From positions 13,006,634 to 13,070,633 of the forward strand of contig OU452235.1 of the NCBI GenBank assembly GCA_911728455.2: a stretch of DNA of 64,000 nucleotides, written 5' to 3'. This document shows positions 38,481 to 53,100 of the stretch, piece by piece (the first letter of the stretch is position 1; the number at the start of each line of letters is the position of its first letter). The notes under the pieces were generated by a model that was given only the letters and a program-made list of their open reading frames with translations, was not told the origin of the DNA and made no database searches. The translations under genes were made by a program, and so were the position numbers. The DNA comes from Marthasterias glacialis. Lineage: Eukaryota > Echinodermata > Asteroidea > Forcipulatida > Asteriidae.

Positions 38481-40750
38481 CATAAGCCCAAAGGGGCCGC
38501 AGGGGCTATATTTTCTCGTAGATAACCGTGGTAACTTGAGGTGATGGTGGGAAATTTTGTTTTAAATCAGAGTCGATATCAGACACCACTGTAATTCAGA
38601 AGAGGCTTGAGAATGTAGATTTTAGGAAGGATTACTCAGTTTATGGAAATCCATGATGGATGTTATCAATACTATTTTGCGCCAAAAGAAAGTCCAAACT
38701 TGCAAAAAGTTGGTTGAATCAAAACCAACTTTTGTAGATTATCTGAACTAAGCCCTCGGATTTAAGCATTCCCTTGAGAAATTAAGTCAAAGTAGAATCT
38801 GCAAATAGTTAAAGTCGATTTTAGCGAAAAGGTACACACTAGGATTTCACTGAATTCACAGACCAACTTCATAAGGATGTATATAGATGCATACAATGTT
38901 GGAAAGCATTAGAAGGTCATGATCTGCTGCTGTGCAACCACAATGTGGTGTACTTGTATTTTGTTTTAGACAATAAAATTATAAACTTAACAACTGTGAA
39001 ATACTAAAAACAACCCCAAATGTCACTTGTACACCATTCTCTACCCATGTAAATCCTCTTACATCATCAAAACAAACATGCTTGTTGAAATGCAGGAATT
39101 ATTTGTTTAAATTGTAACCAGAGGGACTTGTTTATACTGTGGTGACTGGGGTGTGATCTTATATCCCATCTGAGTGTTAATACTGTTGAAAAACCTTGGT
39201 TTGCTACTTCACAGTTTTGTGGGAATAGGGGGGAATTGTTTATGGTATAGAATTTGTCTTAATGTCTTGAACATTATTTTGAAAGTCTTGATATTTTTGT
39301 AGAGGCCAGTAAGGGTAGACCAGTGCAACCTCCATTGCTGGGAACCTGGACTTGGTGGTGCCCCTTCAATTCTATTGAAAAGAAGTGCCCTTCTGCAAAA
39401 TGAAAACGGTCTTGTAATCTTCATAATCTTTCTTAATAATTTAACCATATAGAAAAGAGCGTTATTGCTATAGCTGGTAGTGATAATTGGTCTGACAGGT
39501 GTCTCTCAGTTTTCAAAATGACTTACTAAAGAATCTTGAACTTAAAAAGCCTAGTAAGGAAAAGCGAGAACAATCTCTTAGACCAGAGTGGTTTTGGCAC
39601 ACTTGAACCTCTGCAACTTCCCAACCACTAATCTTCACCCAGCACCACTTTGTTAATCTTTACAGACCCTTCAACACACAAATATATCCTCCAGAGACCA
39701 ACAGATTAAGAAGATGCTTTTATCCCAGCCACTGCCACACAATCCCGGCCGATGATCAGGGCTTAAGCTGGGGCGCTCCCCAGCACGCATGAACATGAAT
39801 TCCCACTCCTTTTGAAAAAAAAAAAAAAACTCCAATGATTTTCACAAGCGCCCACCGGGAACAGGAGTAGTTTTGATGGGGATATAGTGACCCTTAAGCA
39901 CCCTTTGAACATGCTGGGTCCCCCTGGTGAGAGAGCTTTTTACAGGGCAGTGTTTGCCAGACTGGTGAAAGCCTTTTGTGGAGTGGAAGACTGGAATTCT
40001 GAGTAAGTGACATTTATGACCCTCTATTGTTGACTAACTCTTAACGGGTTATTCTCCTTTTCTGTAACTGCTAATTGCCAAGGGTTTTATCAAGTAACTT
40101 TTAAAGATGTGGTACAGAGGTGGTAACTCGTAAAATATCCCACTTGTAATAATTGTGTTTCTCTCCAAAATGGTGTCCATGCAGCTACTCTTAAATTGAA
40201 TTTTCCTGAAACGTTTCAGCGATAAAACGGAGAAACTTCCCAAAATCTTTCTAAGAGCTGATCAAGTGGCAGTTTGGGGACAGATCACTTGTTGTTGCAA
40301 GTTTAGAATGTTCTCCCAAGACGGCATGTCCACTCCTGCTGTACGTCTAATCTTCATACTTTACTATTCAGCAAATCATTCCTAAAAATAACTCCTCACT
40401 TTTTCTCTATTTTGTAGTTTTCTTTGTGCACCTTGGGTGTCTCTAACTATTAATGTTCACAACTTTGTCAAACCATTATCAGTAGAATACATGTATTTTA
40501 TACAATTAATGAATGTTGATGAGTGCAATGATGAGAATATTTCCATGAGTTGGAAGACAGAATGTTTCATTCGATGAGGTGAAAATATTCTCTCTATTGT
40601 ACGCAAAACATTCATTATCTTTTTTATATAGCATACAAGTAGATCTTTGTCATTTGGAGGAAACAACAATCAACAAAATGTACAAGATCGTATTCTGGCA
40701 TTCACTAAAGAGCGTTTTATATTGCTGTGTGAAACCAAATAAACATTACC

Positions 40751-40850
40751 TATAATGCGTGATCGCGCGTGGTGTCGTCTAGCGTGCACGTTTTATACTG
40801 AGCTGTGTATAACGCATTCACGAGCGTGGTGTGATCTAGCGTGCATTGGT
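40751..40850 (+). repeat. CpG-rich local duplication, offset 57 bp
   Basis: GCGTGGTGTCGTCTAGCGTG (inside 40765-40789) is repeated as GCGTGGTGTGATCTAGCGTG (inside 40822-40846). Further left, ATGCGTGATCG pairs with a similar CGCATTCACGAG block. Both units are unusually rich in CG for this window. Confidence 0.8.
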
Positions 40851-41949
40851 GCAAGAAGGATGGAACGAAAAAGCACAGTGAATAGCACCAAAATGCACCC
40901 TTGATGACGTAGGCCATGAAATGGTGTGAATAATGAATGCTGTGTGATCTCCAATCCTCCAATTAAAGGATCTACTTGGGTGTTATATAATCTCTGTTAT
41001 TTGATGAACGCAAATCATAATATATTGAAAATCCTACTTGTTGGTTACTGAGTGTGAATCTCAAATCATAAAAATAGCAATGTTTTTCCATAGTTTTACC
41101 GACTAAATACACATTATAGGTTGGGGTTTTTGTTTGTTTCTTTTGGTTTTTTTTTTTAAGGGTTCGGTTTATACCTGCCCAGGATACACTTGATGTGACT
41201 AGTCATTGAAAATACATAAATTATTTGTTCACTGTTTCTCACAACTGGCCAGAGTATGTTAAGTTTTGCCTAAAATGGTGAAAACTACATGATCAATGCA
41301 AGCCAAAGTATTAATACGCAGTGAATTAAGTTAGACGGTGTGGATTGCAGGCAAAGAGGGTCTATATTTCTGTAACAGTATCGCCCCCGCAAAGAGCATA
41401 ATAAATCCTTGCGAAAGGGGAAAAGGTAACTCCCTAAACAGTTTGAAAATCTCCATCTGGAGATTAAGAGCACAACACTATAAAATATTTCATTATAATT
41501 TTCTAGGTTTTTAAAAAAAGGTGAATTTTTAAAATGCAGAACTTTTGAAAATGATCTTAAAGTGCAATTAAGTGAAGACTTTGAGAAATGCTTTTTAACA
41601 ATATTTGCCTTTCAGAAAGATCTCAATGCAAGTTTAAAAAATCTAACTGAACTAAAAACACTTCCAAAATTTACTACTAAACTAATAAAATAACTAATAA
41701 GCACTTACTCAATAAACATTATTCAGCTCTGAGAAGTAATGGTACAACATTTCAGTAACAAAATTTGTTTTAAATTGAAATGTATTTACAGTGCACTTAT
41801 ACTTCAGTTGTATGACAGAATCCCTCTATAGCGTTTATTTTTCATTCACAAATCCTTGTATAAATACTGTTCCCATATTTCCATTCATTCCGCCTTCAAC
41901 CCCTTCCCCTTTCATTCTAAACCACGTCTGTATTTTTCTTAATATGAGA

Positions 41950-42330
41950 CGATGTTTACTTGTCCTTTTCATGTCAAATCGGACGTGGAAAGGTCCACAA
42001 TGCACTGAATAGCTGGGATTTTCAAAGGGGTTACATCGGGCGATTGAGCTCTCCGAAGCGCATGGAGGGGGGAACGCTGCGGACGTACAATTGTTCAGAT
42101 AGTTACTGTTTATTTCGCCCCGAGCGTTGCATTAGCTTCGCACCGAAGCAACAGCGACCCTGCCTCTGTGAGGGCCTGACAGTGAATAATTCATAAAAAT
42201 GTGAAATCCAAGTTGCGGCCTGCCCTGTCACGCCAGCCGCAATGAAATACCTCTAAAAATGTGGGTTTTTTGTGTCCGAGATAGGGCATTTTTTCAGGTA
42301 TTCGGGTTAATAATTCATGAAAATGTATTG
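41950..42330. promoter_or_regulatory. Possible intronic regulatory patch with a duplicated AT-rich site
   Basis: A CG-containing stretch (GGGCGATTGAGCTCTCCGAA, TCGCCCCGAGCGTTGC) flanked by two copies of AATAATTCATRAAAATGT at 42185-42202 and 42309-42326. The repeated 18-mer includes ATTCAT, which resembles part of POU or homeodomain sites. Homotypic spacing of 124 bp is seen directly; any function is inferred. Confidence 0.22.
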
Positions 42331-45300
42331 GGAAACATCTCTGCATGACTAAGGGAAATTTGAAGGGGGAACCTAATATGATGGCTACAGTTTCATGGTA
42401 AATCCCTTTCGAGGGAAAAATTTATAAAGTCTCTATATCGAAGGGTTTTAAATTATTCACAAGAATGCTGATCTAAATAGCTCTAATGTTTACCTCAAGC
42501 GCCACTTGACCAAGCTCGACACAATTTGTGAACCCGGTTTCATTGTCTCCAAGCTCAAAATCATGTTGGCCATTATTGAGCTTTCTACTAGGCAAAATCA
42601 AATTACCAATTTCTCTTCCTCCCCCACTCTACCCAGCTAATAAACTAGTGTTCATCTACCCAGAAATAAACCGAAGGTAATACCGTTTTCTATTAAAATA
42701 TTAATACTGCACTGAATGTTTTTATTTAATTTGGTTGGGATTTGATCATGGAATTTCTGCAACACAGATGTCCCTTAAAAACAATCATTGTAATGCATTA
42801 AAGTAAAAGCACTTTGCAATGAGAAGAATGATCAGTCCCCTTTCAATGAAATTAGCATGACCAATGATCTAGTAACCTATCCTAGGTTTATGCTGCTACC
42901 ATCTTGGTTATGTTCCTTGTCTTCCATGCCATTAATAAATACTGATTCTAGTTATGGGAAAGGCTATTTTCCCTCTCGGCCTCACTTTGGTCATATTGAT
43001 TTGAATGGGGCAAACATTTTTGCTTTGATTACGATGGAAATCGGCAATCTTACCCTTGGTAAGATTCACAGAAACAGTATTAGGGAAAACAAATGTAAAC
43101 AAGCTAGAAATTGGTTCCTTTAGAACGGATTGTCGGTTTTACCCCTGACATGACAATTAGAACTATACTGTATCCTTCACTGTCCATAATGAAACACAAT
43201 TATAATACAACTCCTGATCCAGAGGAACAAACAACCCCTAGAAAAATAATCTACGACGACGAGCGAAAAACCTCATCCAAATCGACGTGCAAAATGATTT
43301 CTCGTTATTTATTGATGGCCAAATGTCATTCCATCCAGGTGAATCAAATCACATCATTTCCACATTCATCACACCACGAGCAGAGCCCCTACTGGAAATA
43401 ATATGTGGAAATAATTTCCTTCTTAAAGTCAGGGAGCTTATTCCTCCCCCTCTGGCCCTTTTAATATCACCCAAACCGTCCCTTGAAGTTGAAAATCCCT
43501 GCAGGATCTAGGGATTTTAAAGAGCCACGCCTGTTCGCTTTTGTTTATTTATTCAGATGATCTATGGAGTAACATTTGAATCCGTTTGATATCGGAATGC
43601 CGAAGCAGTAACCTCCAGTCTTTAAGGAGGTATGGTCGGCTGGATCGATCGCCACACCTAGATAAGGCAGTTTGTCTCACACATCCCGACCGTGACACCC
43701 CGGAACTACATATGATAATGACACTCATGATCACTGTCAAGGGAAGATGATGGTGATAAAGGTGGTGATGAGTACCGACGTTGATTTGACATTGATAGCA
43801 ACTGAGAGGAATAAATAAGTTTTAACGATAATCAAATCAAAAAATTCAAAAAATTTTTTATATTTGAAATACTGAATCTTTGAAACAAGTTGATCTTTGT
43901 TTCCTTGTCTTGGAGGGACTGGCAGTATTTGTATTTATAACAACGAGCCCAGAATTACATTCAGTGGCCAATTGCCTTTGTTGTCTTGATTTTCGCCTTG
44001 GTGTCCCTTAGAAATTTTCACGATGACATTCTGCGTCCAATTTCAAAAAGCTGATACGCATCAAAAAATGTTCAGCAAAGACAAATCTTACAGAAACAGG
44101 TTAATGTATAGTGTTTGTACTTGAGAGAAATATATTGCTAAGCACCACTTTCTGCTTAACGGCTTTATGAGATTGGGCCTATCATCCATGGGGCACATCA
44201 TTTTCTCAGCAAAAGCTCTGCCCACTCACGAATGGAAGCCCAGGTCTGAATAATGGCATAAATCGTGGCAATATCTTATGATTACCACAATTTGTTGGAA
44301 TAATATATACGTACAAGATGTAGCCATCTCCTTGTACTCATTTGCTATGAACATTCTGAATTTTGGATTGCATTTCCGCAACAGAAACATCAATTTTTGT
44401 AAAATCCCGATCCAAGACAGGAAATCCACCTTCCCTACTGAATAAATGAACATAATGATGACAGAAAGATGAATGATAACTCCTGAATGCCACACATCTG
44501 TCTGAGGTCACTCATCTTCATTAATTCAAGATCAATGTTATCTTCTATGCACTACATGTATGACGCTGGGGATTTACAAGTGAAAATTGATTTTTTTTCC
44601 CCGTTTTTTTTTATCAAAAATGAAACTGTATACCGCAGTATCTCACTGCAGTGAGGTAGTGTAATTGGATTAAATAAATTTATATTTCTATCAATTCTAT
44701 TCTTGAGAAAGAAAAGTTTGTTCCAAGAATCCAAAATAATATTATAAATCATTGGAAGTATTGATCTTTAAAGCAATACAAAAGTATAACTGTATTTTTA
44801 GTAAAACAACTGAAGTTCCACTACTGTTTGACAAAATTCGAGCTGACTGCTATAACTGCTATAACAAAATTGAAACCATATATATCACTTTGGAAAAATC
44901 ATTCTAAAAAAAATGTAACTGTTGTTTGACAAAATGCAAACTGATTAAAAACATTTGAAGACTTTTGCCTGGCAACAAACCAGAATATTATTTCTGGAGT
45001 TTTTAGTTTCAAATAAGGGAATTCAGGCAGTCTTCACAGGAGCACAGAATATAACATTTAATTTATGGCTTACTTGTATGGGGAAACCAAAAACCAAAGT
45101 ATGCATTCCCTTTACTATCAAATAATATCCTCTGTTTAAAAAACAAAAGTATTTATTCATTTCTTTTTAAACTGATTGAAATTGGTCCGCTAAAAATACT
45201 GAGCCATATTTTAAAAGCACTTGGAGGTATTCCAACTTATTTTTTGAAAGGATTTCAGGGTTATCTACCCCTGGTCCAGCAATGTACTCTGCCATCAATC

Positions 45301-48300
45301 TTTAAGGTGGCTCAAAGGAATGTCCTAATGTAGCATCTCAGATGTTTGATTGATGCTGATGTGTTAATACAATGTCTACAGGGAATGCAGTGGTTGTTCT
45401 CTTTGTCTGGGCATGGTCTGGGGTTGTAGTTTTTTGTCAGTTTGTCTGTCCATAAATTATCAGGTTTGCTTCTGTGTGGGAGTGGGCTGTACTGTAAAGA
45501 GAGCGTGTCTACCCCAGGAAACCATGGGGACCTTGCTCTATGTTGAATCAAGGACTTGAAAAAAAGAGATCAGGGTTTTGACCATGGTTTGCTTGACAAA
45601 CTGAGGATGCCCTTAGTTTGTGTTTGTGTACAAAACCAATGGAAACGCTGCTACAATAAAATTTCGTTCAAACGTTTGAAGAAAAAATAAAAGTCCTCAC
45701 TTTACCTTGTTAGACAAAATTGTTTTGATTGATTGATTTTTGGATTGAGATGTATAGAGGACACTGGCCCTAGGAAGGAGAGTGTACAAAAACAATACAT
45801 GGTGCCCAAGGCAAGACACAAGTAAATAAATCAAGGCCCATAGTTTAAAAACTTAGTCATCTGGTGTTGTGTTTGTCTGTTTGTCCGTCCATCCATAGAG
45901 GAAGGAGTCCATCTTGTAAATGTAAACATCTACAATCGACATAAACAAACGTGCCCTGGAAATTAAATCCAAGGACATGTAATATATACACGTATCTCTG
46001 CAGTATCTTTTTCAAATGAGACTAAAATATGAAATTGTCCAATCATCCAATCCTCATCTTTCCTTCCTCCAATCCAAGACCTTTTTTACGCTTAGTGTCT
46101 ATGACTCCATAGCTTACTTTACTTTCCCTTCAGTTGCCCCTGATTGGTGGTGGCTTTAAGTATCAACGTCCCCCATAAATCACATGCGAAATAAACATTG
46201 CCATTCAGCACAGACAAATATAGTGTTATCAGTTACCCTGGTAACCACAATTTGCACAATAATTAGGCAGCCTATACAGGGTTCCATGAGCCTTTTTTAT
46301 TGCAAGTAGGGTTTCGCCTTGAAGTGGTGTGATAATTTATTGGAATTGTCAAGTTACCTGGAAGAAAATCTGTACAGCACACTGTTCACATGGACTATAG
46401 GGGGTCTACATGTACATGTACATCATAAGGTGAAAACAAAGATTACAGCCCTTCATCCAATCAATAAAGACTACACTGTACATCATCTAAGAAAAACTTA
46501 TGATGAAGTCATTTTAGATGTGAAAAAATAGCTCAGTGTACACATTTAGTTAAATTTATACCTCTTACCATGAAAAGGTTCCTTTGATTAATTCCTATAA
46601 ATTTAAAAAATGATTTTGTTTGAGGGGGAATTAACAACTTTCTTTGATACCATTTTTAAGCCTAAAGCAGTTTGCAGTGTACATGTACACGTTGCCAAAC
46701 TGTACATGTAGGCATCTATTACGATATGAAACAATCACAAATCTGCTGGATTAATCTCTCCATGAATTTTTTTGCTTGTCCCTGAAATAAATTCAAAATT
46801 CGATTTAGGCAGGTTGGTGTAATGGGCGGAGCAGTGTGCCATCATTTGTCCGAAAAATTCAGCAGAAGACCATCATTATGCGGACAATTTGCGACCGTCT
46901 GAATTACAAATAATGCTCATGTTAGAACATCTGCAGTGGGTTCAGCATGAATGAGTCACTGAGTCACATACGGGTTACGTAGATTCTGTGAATGAGTGCT
47001 GTTTGCGTGAATCCAATATCACTTTTTAAAGGGTGCCCTGAGCACGTTCTGAGCTCAAAGTCATCACGCCTGTATTTGTACTATTATTCCCCCTTTTTTT
47101 ATTCACAGTATTTGCACATAAATAAAATGTAGAAAGATAAGGCTGTGTATTTTCTTTTCAGTAAACATTGTGGGAAAATGTTACCAGCTTGTGACAGTTT
47201 GAAATGTAGCCTATTGAGAAAACTTCAAAAGCGCACAACAAATTTATTGGGGTCAGTACTTCTGTTTATCAACAAACCCTGCATTTAAGAAACACTTTTT
47301 AAAGTCTCCACAACTACACAAACACACCCAAACCATGAACACACCACTGAAGATACCCCCAAAGTTCCAAACAATAGAACAATTTTAAGGTTAAAGAATT
47401 TCCTAAATAAATTTACTATAAAGTTTCAGATGGAATGAATGTAGAGAGGTTTCAATTGTGACACCCTATATTATAAACCTAATTACATCCATGAAGATTA
47501 CAAGGCTAGAAAAACATCAGCTTTTATCCCATAAGACGACATGCTTCAATTATTTAGCGTGACCCTGACACAGCACTTGGATAGCTTTTTAAGACATAAC
47601 CAAGGATTCTCCAACCTTAGAATCCGGAACAGCAGAAAAAAGTCTCAATACCCTTCTCTTCTTGCAAACAGATCAACAACGGAAGTATTAAGGAAGTTGT
47701 CAAACGTTTAGGGCTGAGTGATACATCCCACAAAGGGAAGTAATAACAATCACTGAAGGGACAAGGTGGTTTGACAAAAGACTAGATAAACAGACGTCTC
47801 ACCAGTAATTCTCCTTTTGTCATTTGACAAAAGATAGCGAAAATATTTTCATGGCTTTGCTTTGAGGTTATGAAGAATTGTCAACAAAGCCTTGGCTGAA
47901 TCATTTTTGTAAATCTGGAAAAATACCACACAGGACAGCTAATGAAACAAACTTTGCTGTTTCTTTTAAAGTAATGCAAGGCTCTGATATTTCTTCTTAG
48001 ATCGTGGTTTGTTTTCCATTGACATGAAAAATTCCACATTCTATGCATGTATGACAAAGAAAACTTTTGAATCACCATAAGTGGTTGGTTTTCAAGTATA
48101 GGACAACTACATTCCACTTTTAGCCACAAAAATCAACTAATGACAACATTATTATTTGTCTTTATAGCTCTTCTAATCAAATTCACATAGAGGGTATTTG
48201 GGGGCAATTTCACTAACTTTATAAAAGTCATTTATACCACATTGTGTATTTCCATGACTTCATGTAAAATATCCACATGAAATATACCATAATTGGTATT

Positions 48301-50019
48301 TTCTGTCTGAGCCTTCAACAAAAAAGTGACCTAAATAGGATATTGTCAAGAAACTTGTACGGACACTGTAGGTCTGTACAGAACATCTTGGAATTCACTG
48401 AACCAGCTGATCATGCTGGGTACCAGCCTTGTCGGACAATGGGTGGTATACACCCCAAGACAAGATTCTGATAACAGGAAGGTCAGGTGACCCACTGAGA
48501 GAGCCATTGATCTCAGTTTCAAAGACGCTTCAAACTAACGACAAAAAAAAAACGAGTGAAGAAGTTGTTGACGTTTCAATGTGATTGTTTGTACCCACAA
48601 AGTATGAAGCTTTTAAAACATTGTATTTCACCACTTAGGCCTACATGTATGCCTATGTATCAAAATGATTTACAATTTTGTGTGATAATACAAATATTTC
48701 AGTGTGATAGAAAGGGGGATAGTTTGTGCCAACAATGCATTATGTTTTCATGGTAAAAAGTTGTTAACTTATCTATGACCCAAACACCATGCCACACTTC
48801 ACATGTTTCATGCATTTCAGTGGTTAAAACAAGCTGTTTTTTTCATTACAGCCTTAGTTTTAATTACAGTATAAAATATTTTTATTAAGGACAGGCTTAT
48901 CACTTGTGTTTATTTACTTTTGCTAAATACACTCAAGTGACCTTCAGTGTTGATAAGCCAAAGTGAAGTTATATCAACAGTCCAATCTCGTTTATCCATC
49001 TTGAATAGAAAACTCCACCAGGTTAAACACCCTTACTTGTGTATTCCTCTTGCTCATGCCATCTTCCCCAAAGTAGGCCTAGAAATGAATAGAATCCTAC
49101 ATGTGACACTCGATGACCTCCAGAGGTCATGCCTTATAGGGGTTGCGCACTGTAATTGAATCTGTAGCCCACTGCTGCAACTACAGCACAAGGCAACATC
49201 ACAATCCAAACTCCGCACTCCCTCCCCTAGGCTAAACTGACCCCACAATTAGCGCTCCCCATCCAAACGCAACAGAAAAGGGAAGTGGCAATGCGTAGAC
49301 AAAATGCAGCTGCGTGCTGATCTCTTCTTTGGCTAGGACCCCCGAAGAAAGCAGAAATGCCTCTGGGGAAACGAAAATCTTGTTTTTTCCTCTCTATTTT
49401 AGGGGAGAAGAATACCGTCTACAGATAGTTCATTGAATTGCTCTCATCAACGGTGAAAATTATGCAGAAGAGGATGGGGTGCTTTTTGGAAATTTATGAA
49501 TGGGGTTGATTTGTCACGGATTGTAAATTTAATGCATTTTGCATCTGCACCTGCTGATTAGGAGTGTCAAACAATACCTGATCATTTAGTTTTGCACGCT
49601 ATGAGGAAATTCAATCTTGTTCCACTAAATTATTTCGAATAAGTGAAGGGACGCTGAAAGCCCATTTATTGCAGATGAATGTACATCAGAATGTTAAAAA
49701 ACATGTATGTACCTGTACTTGTAAAGTGTGGCAAAGGTATGGGATTTTATTGGTGATGAATTGAGAATTAACTTCTTGTTTTTATATTCTTGAAACTTGA
49801 CAATTTTCGTTTTAAACATTAAGGCAAAATAATGTTTTGGCAAAAACTTAACGAGCCCTACACATTTGTACAAATCTGACCCCCAAAAAATCAAGGATTT
49901 ACGGATTAAGTTGCAACTTGATTTGTAGACAGCAGAAGTACATGTACATGTACAGGTTCAAGCCGTGATCATGTGCACCTAGACCAGCTCAGCATCCTGT
50001 AACAAGACAAGTGAGAGTC

Positions 50020-50190
50020 ACTCCACATTCCAAAAGAACTGAGACGTGCGGTTGAGAGTAAAAACACGGCACCCGCTGAGTTGCACCTTGGCTAATTACG
50101 CCCGGTCCCCACGCAAATCAATCGGTTCAAATTGCCCAATCAGAACCCCTGTCGTCCGGCAGGTGCATTTGTTTGAAACATGATTTGGCA
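50020..50190. promoter_or_regulatory. Possible intronic regulatory patch
   Basis: GC-balanced stretch with CGGCACCCGCTGAG, ACGCAAATCAATCGG (octamer-like), CCCAATCAG (CCAAT-like) and GGCAGGTGC (E-box CAGGTG). Motif clustering in a short span is the only evidence. Confidence 0.15.
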
Positions 50191-53100
50191 CGCTGTCGGT
50201 ATCCAGGGGTGTCACGCCAGTGCTCAGAACTGGTTCATACTAATCTGTGCAGTAGTAAATCTTAGTAGCTCATGTTTTTTGGCTGATTCATGCGGACAGA
50301 ATGATAATACAAATTTAGGTGTACAGCCACAAAATTACAGTTACATATTGTCACAAAATAGGCCAAAAACTTCATTAATTTTCAATCAAGAGATATTCTT
50401 CCTGACTATGATTGAACAAAGTTCTTTTCCATCAGTATATGTTTTTTTATGGGCAAGTAATAACAACTTCATCATAAAATTTAAGGCAGTTGGACCATGG
50501 ACTGAGACAGATAAATGTTCATATGGAAACCAATCGCCCAAGAAAGGACAGTTCCTAGCCAGTTTTTAACTCTGTAACCTAACAAGCAACACAACAGGCC
50601 ACCTCTTGACACTTCAGATCATCAGATTTCACATTATTGAGAAACTGTTTTAGTATCCTTGGGAAGACATATCTAAACTGCAATTCACAGGAGACAAGTT
50701 TCAAAAAGGAAGAAATTAACAATCAAATTATCAAGGATATTTTTTCGGGATAATTCCCCCTGCCATCCATCAAAGCACTTCATAAATCACACTTAATAAA
50801 AATGAGAGATTTATTCCTTCCTCAAGAAGAAAACTGCGCTTATTGTGGCCTCGTATTTCAACACAGCAGCCATAACTGTACAATCATCCCCCTTAATTAA
50901 CACAAGGATTGGCTTAGTTATGCCAGAACAGCTTGATATGCTCCGGAGCCAGCCGACAGACAAAGAAATCCAAATACCATTTTGGATGTTCACATCATAA
51001 AATATCTCAAGCTTATTGTTAGATTTGACACTTCGGACTATTAAGGGCCCTCTTGCATCCTTGGCCTACACAAAAGAAAAAACACAGCAGCTCAATCCGG
51101 AAGCTTGTTAGCCTTTGGTTGGAATACTTCATATGGGATACGATGAGAACAACAACAACCCAGGCTAGATTTACATGCAGGTTGAAATTGTTTCACTAGT
51201 CCCATGTTGGTTTGATCACAAGTTTGATCAGTTTTAATTCTTAGTTTAGATTTAGATCCCCAGGCAATGTAAGCAGTCGTCCTTCTCAAATGTACTTGAG
51301 AATAATTACTTTTCTCCCCTGATTTACCCCACCATTAGGATAAGTTCCGCTTGACTTATTGACCTTAACTTGTGAACTCTTCTCACAAGCGAAGTCCGAC
51401 ATTCCACTCCCACCAACAGTTACCGACAAAAAATATTGTTTCAAGATATCTTGGGATTAGAAAATGAAGGGGAAAGGGTTTCCATTACACAAGGGTCAAG
51501 GAGGAACCTCTTAGGATGGCTTGCTGAAGTTTAGTGAGCTACAAATCATTCATGTAACTGTTAAAACTGCTGACTTCTAATAATGTTAACATCCACTGAA
51601 GTGGTCCTTAGATATAGGATGGGAGGCTGCATCGTTATTTTTTAGTATGAGGGCGAGAGGTTACAGAATACATCCTCGGGGAAGTGTTTTTATTTGGGAG
51701 GTATTTGGGAGGTGAGGGCTCAAGTCAAGGCTTGTGATAAAGAATGATCCATTTCTTGGACCAAGAGGAATTCCTCAAACTGATGGATCTGGCAAGGATG
51801 AATCCGCCTTTGATTGATGACAGGTCAACAATGGACTGTCTTAATTGGACAAAATGGCTTTATCAAAGTTATTTATTCGACATGATGTCACCAAGAAAAA
51901 TCTAACACAAAAGGATACAGACAAGCTTGGAAATCCTCCAGAGTTCTGTCTCGTCTTTAACAAAAGTGTTTTGATTTCAATTGTTTGCAACTAGACAATA
52001 TTGTTGGCTCATCATTCAAAAATATTATTGTTTAGTCTTTGCATATAACAAAAACCACATATGACCTTTTTTCTTTTTGATTTATTTACTGCCACTGGAC
52101 TAAAAAATAATTTAATTCAGCTTGATGTTTTTATATCTTCTGTGAAAAGTTGAGTTTCTGAAAGCTGTGGCATGACCAGTAATTTTCAAATTCCACCAAA
52201 ATTTGCTAGTGGTGATACCATGCTGTGAAGCTCAACAAACAGATACAACCAACCCACAATATGAAAACACTTTCAATATTACTCCAGGCCAGGCAAAAAA
52301 CTACAAATTAGATTACCTGAAGTGGTTAAAAAACAGATGCAAAATAAAGTGAACAATGAATATACTGGCTGGTGCATTAGGAATTCCTAGATTCCAACTG
52401 GTATCCAACAGAGAGATAATTTATCAGATTCTGTTACACATTGTAATCAAGAAAGAATTTCATTCAGTAGTGGGCTACCCCATCCTGAACAGGTATTCTC
52501 CACTGGCGATTGATGACTCAATCACAAATTTTTTCTTCCAAGTTGACAGCTTTGATAAATGTTAAAAAAGAAACACACCTGTTCTAAAAAAAAAAAAGAA
52601 AAAAAAGGGCAATATTTTAAGTGTAAAATTGCGCAACTGTTTTCCTTGGGGGTAGTACATGGTGATTGCTGATGGGGATTTGAGTGGTTGTTTGTTGGAC
52701 AGGAAGTGTTGGTTTAGATAGGGCAATGGGGTCAGCCGTGGGTTGCTCCTTCAACACTCTCGCAACTTTACTAAACATTGAGGGCAATGGTCTTTTCATA
52801 CAGAAGCCACCAAGAGCCATTCCTAATGGTAGGATCACAATATAAGGGGTCACCACATGATAGATTATACCTGACTATTTAAAACTCAAGCCTCGCTCTA
52901 CATCCTACTGACTTTGGCCATGTACAAAATGGCTACTGTCAAACGAAGGTTTCTTTGATAAGAGAAATATATAGTTCCCTGAGATCGTTTATTCCATATT
53001 AACCCTCTACATAAAAAGTAACCATACTATTCTACCCATTGTGTAAAGGAACCATTTGTGGACAATAACAACCTTTGTGATTCTTATGCCTTTGACTGGT

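Noticed and set aside
45700..45840. TTGATTGATTGATTTTTGGA followed by GGACACTGGCCCTAGGAAGG as a possible repeat element
   Set aside because: Only one copy is present in the window and I cannot define ends or a class.
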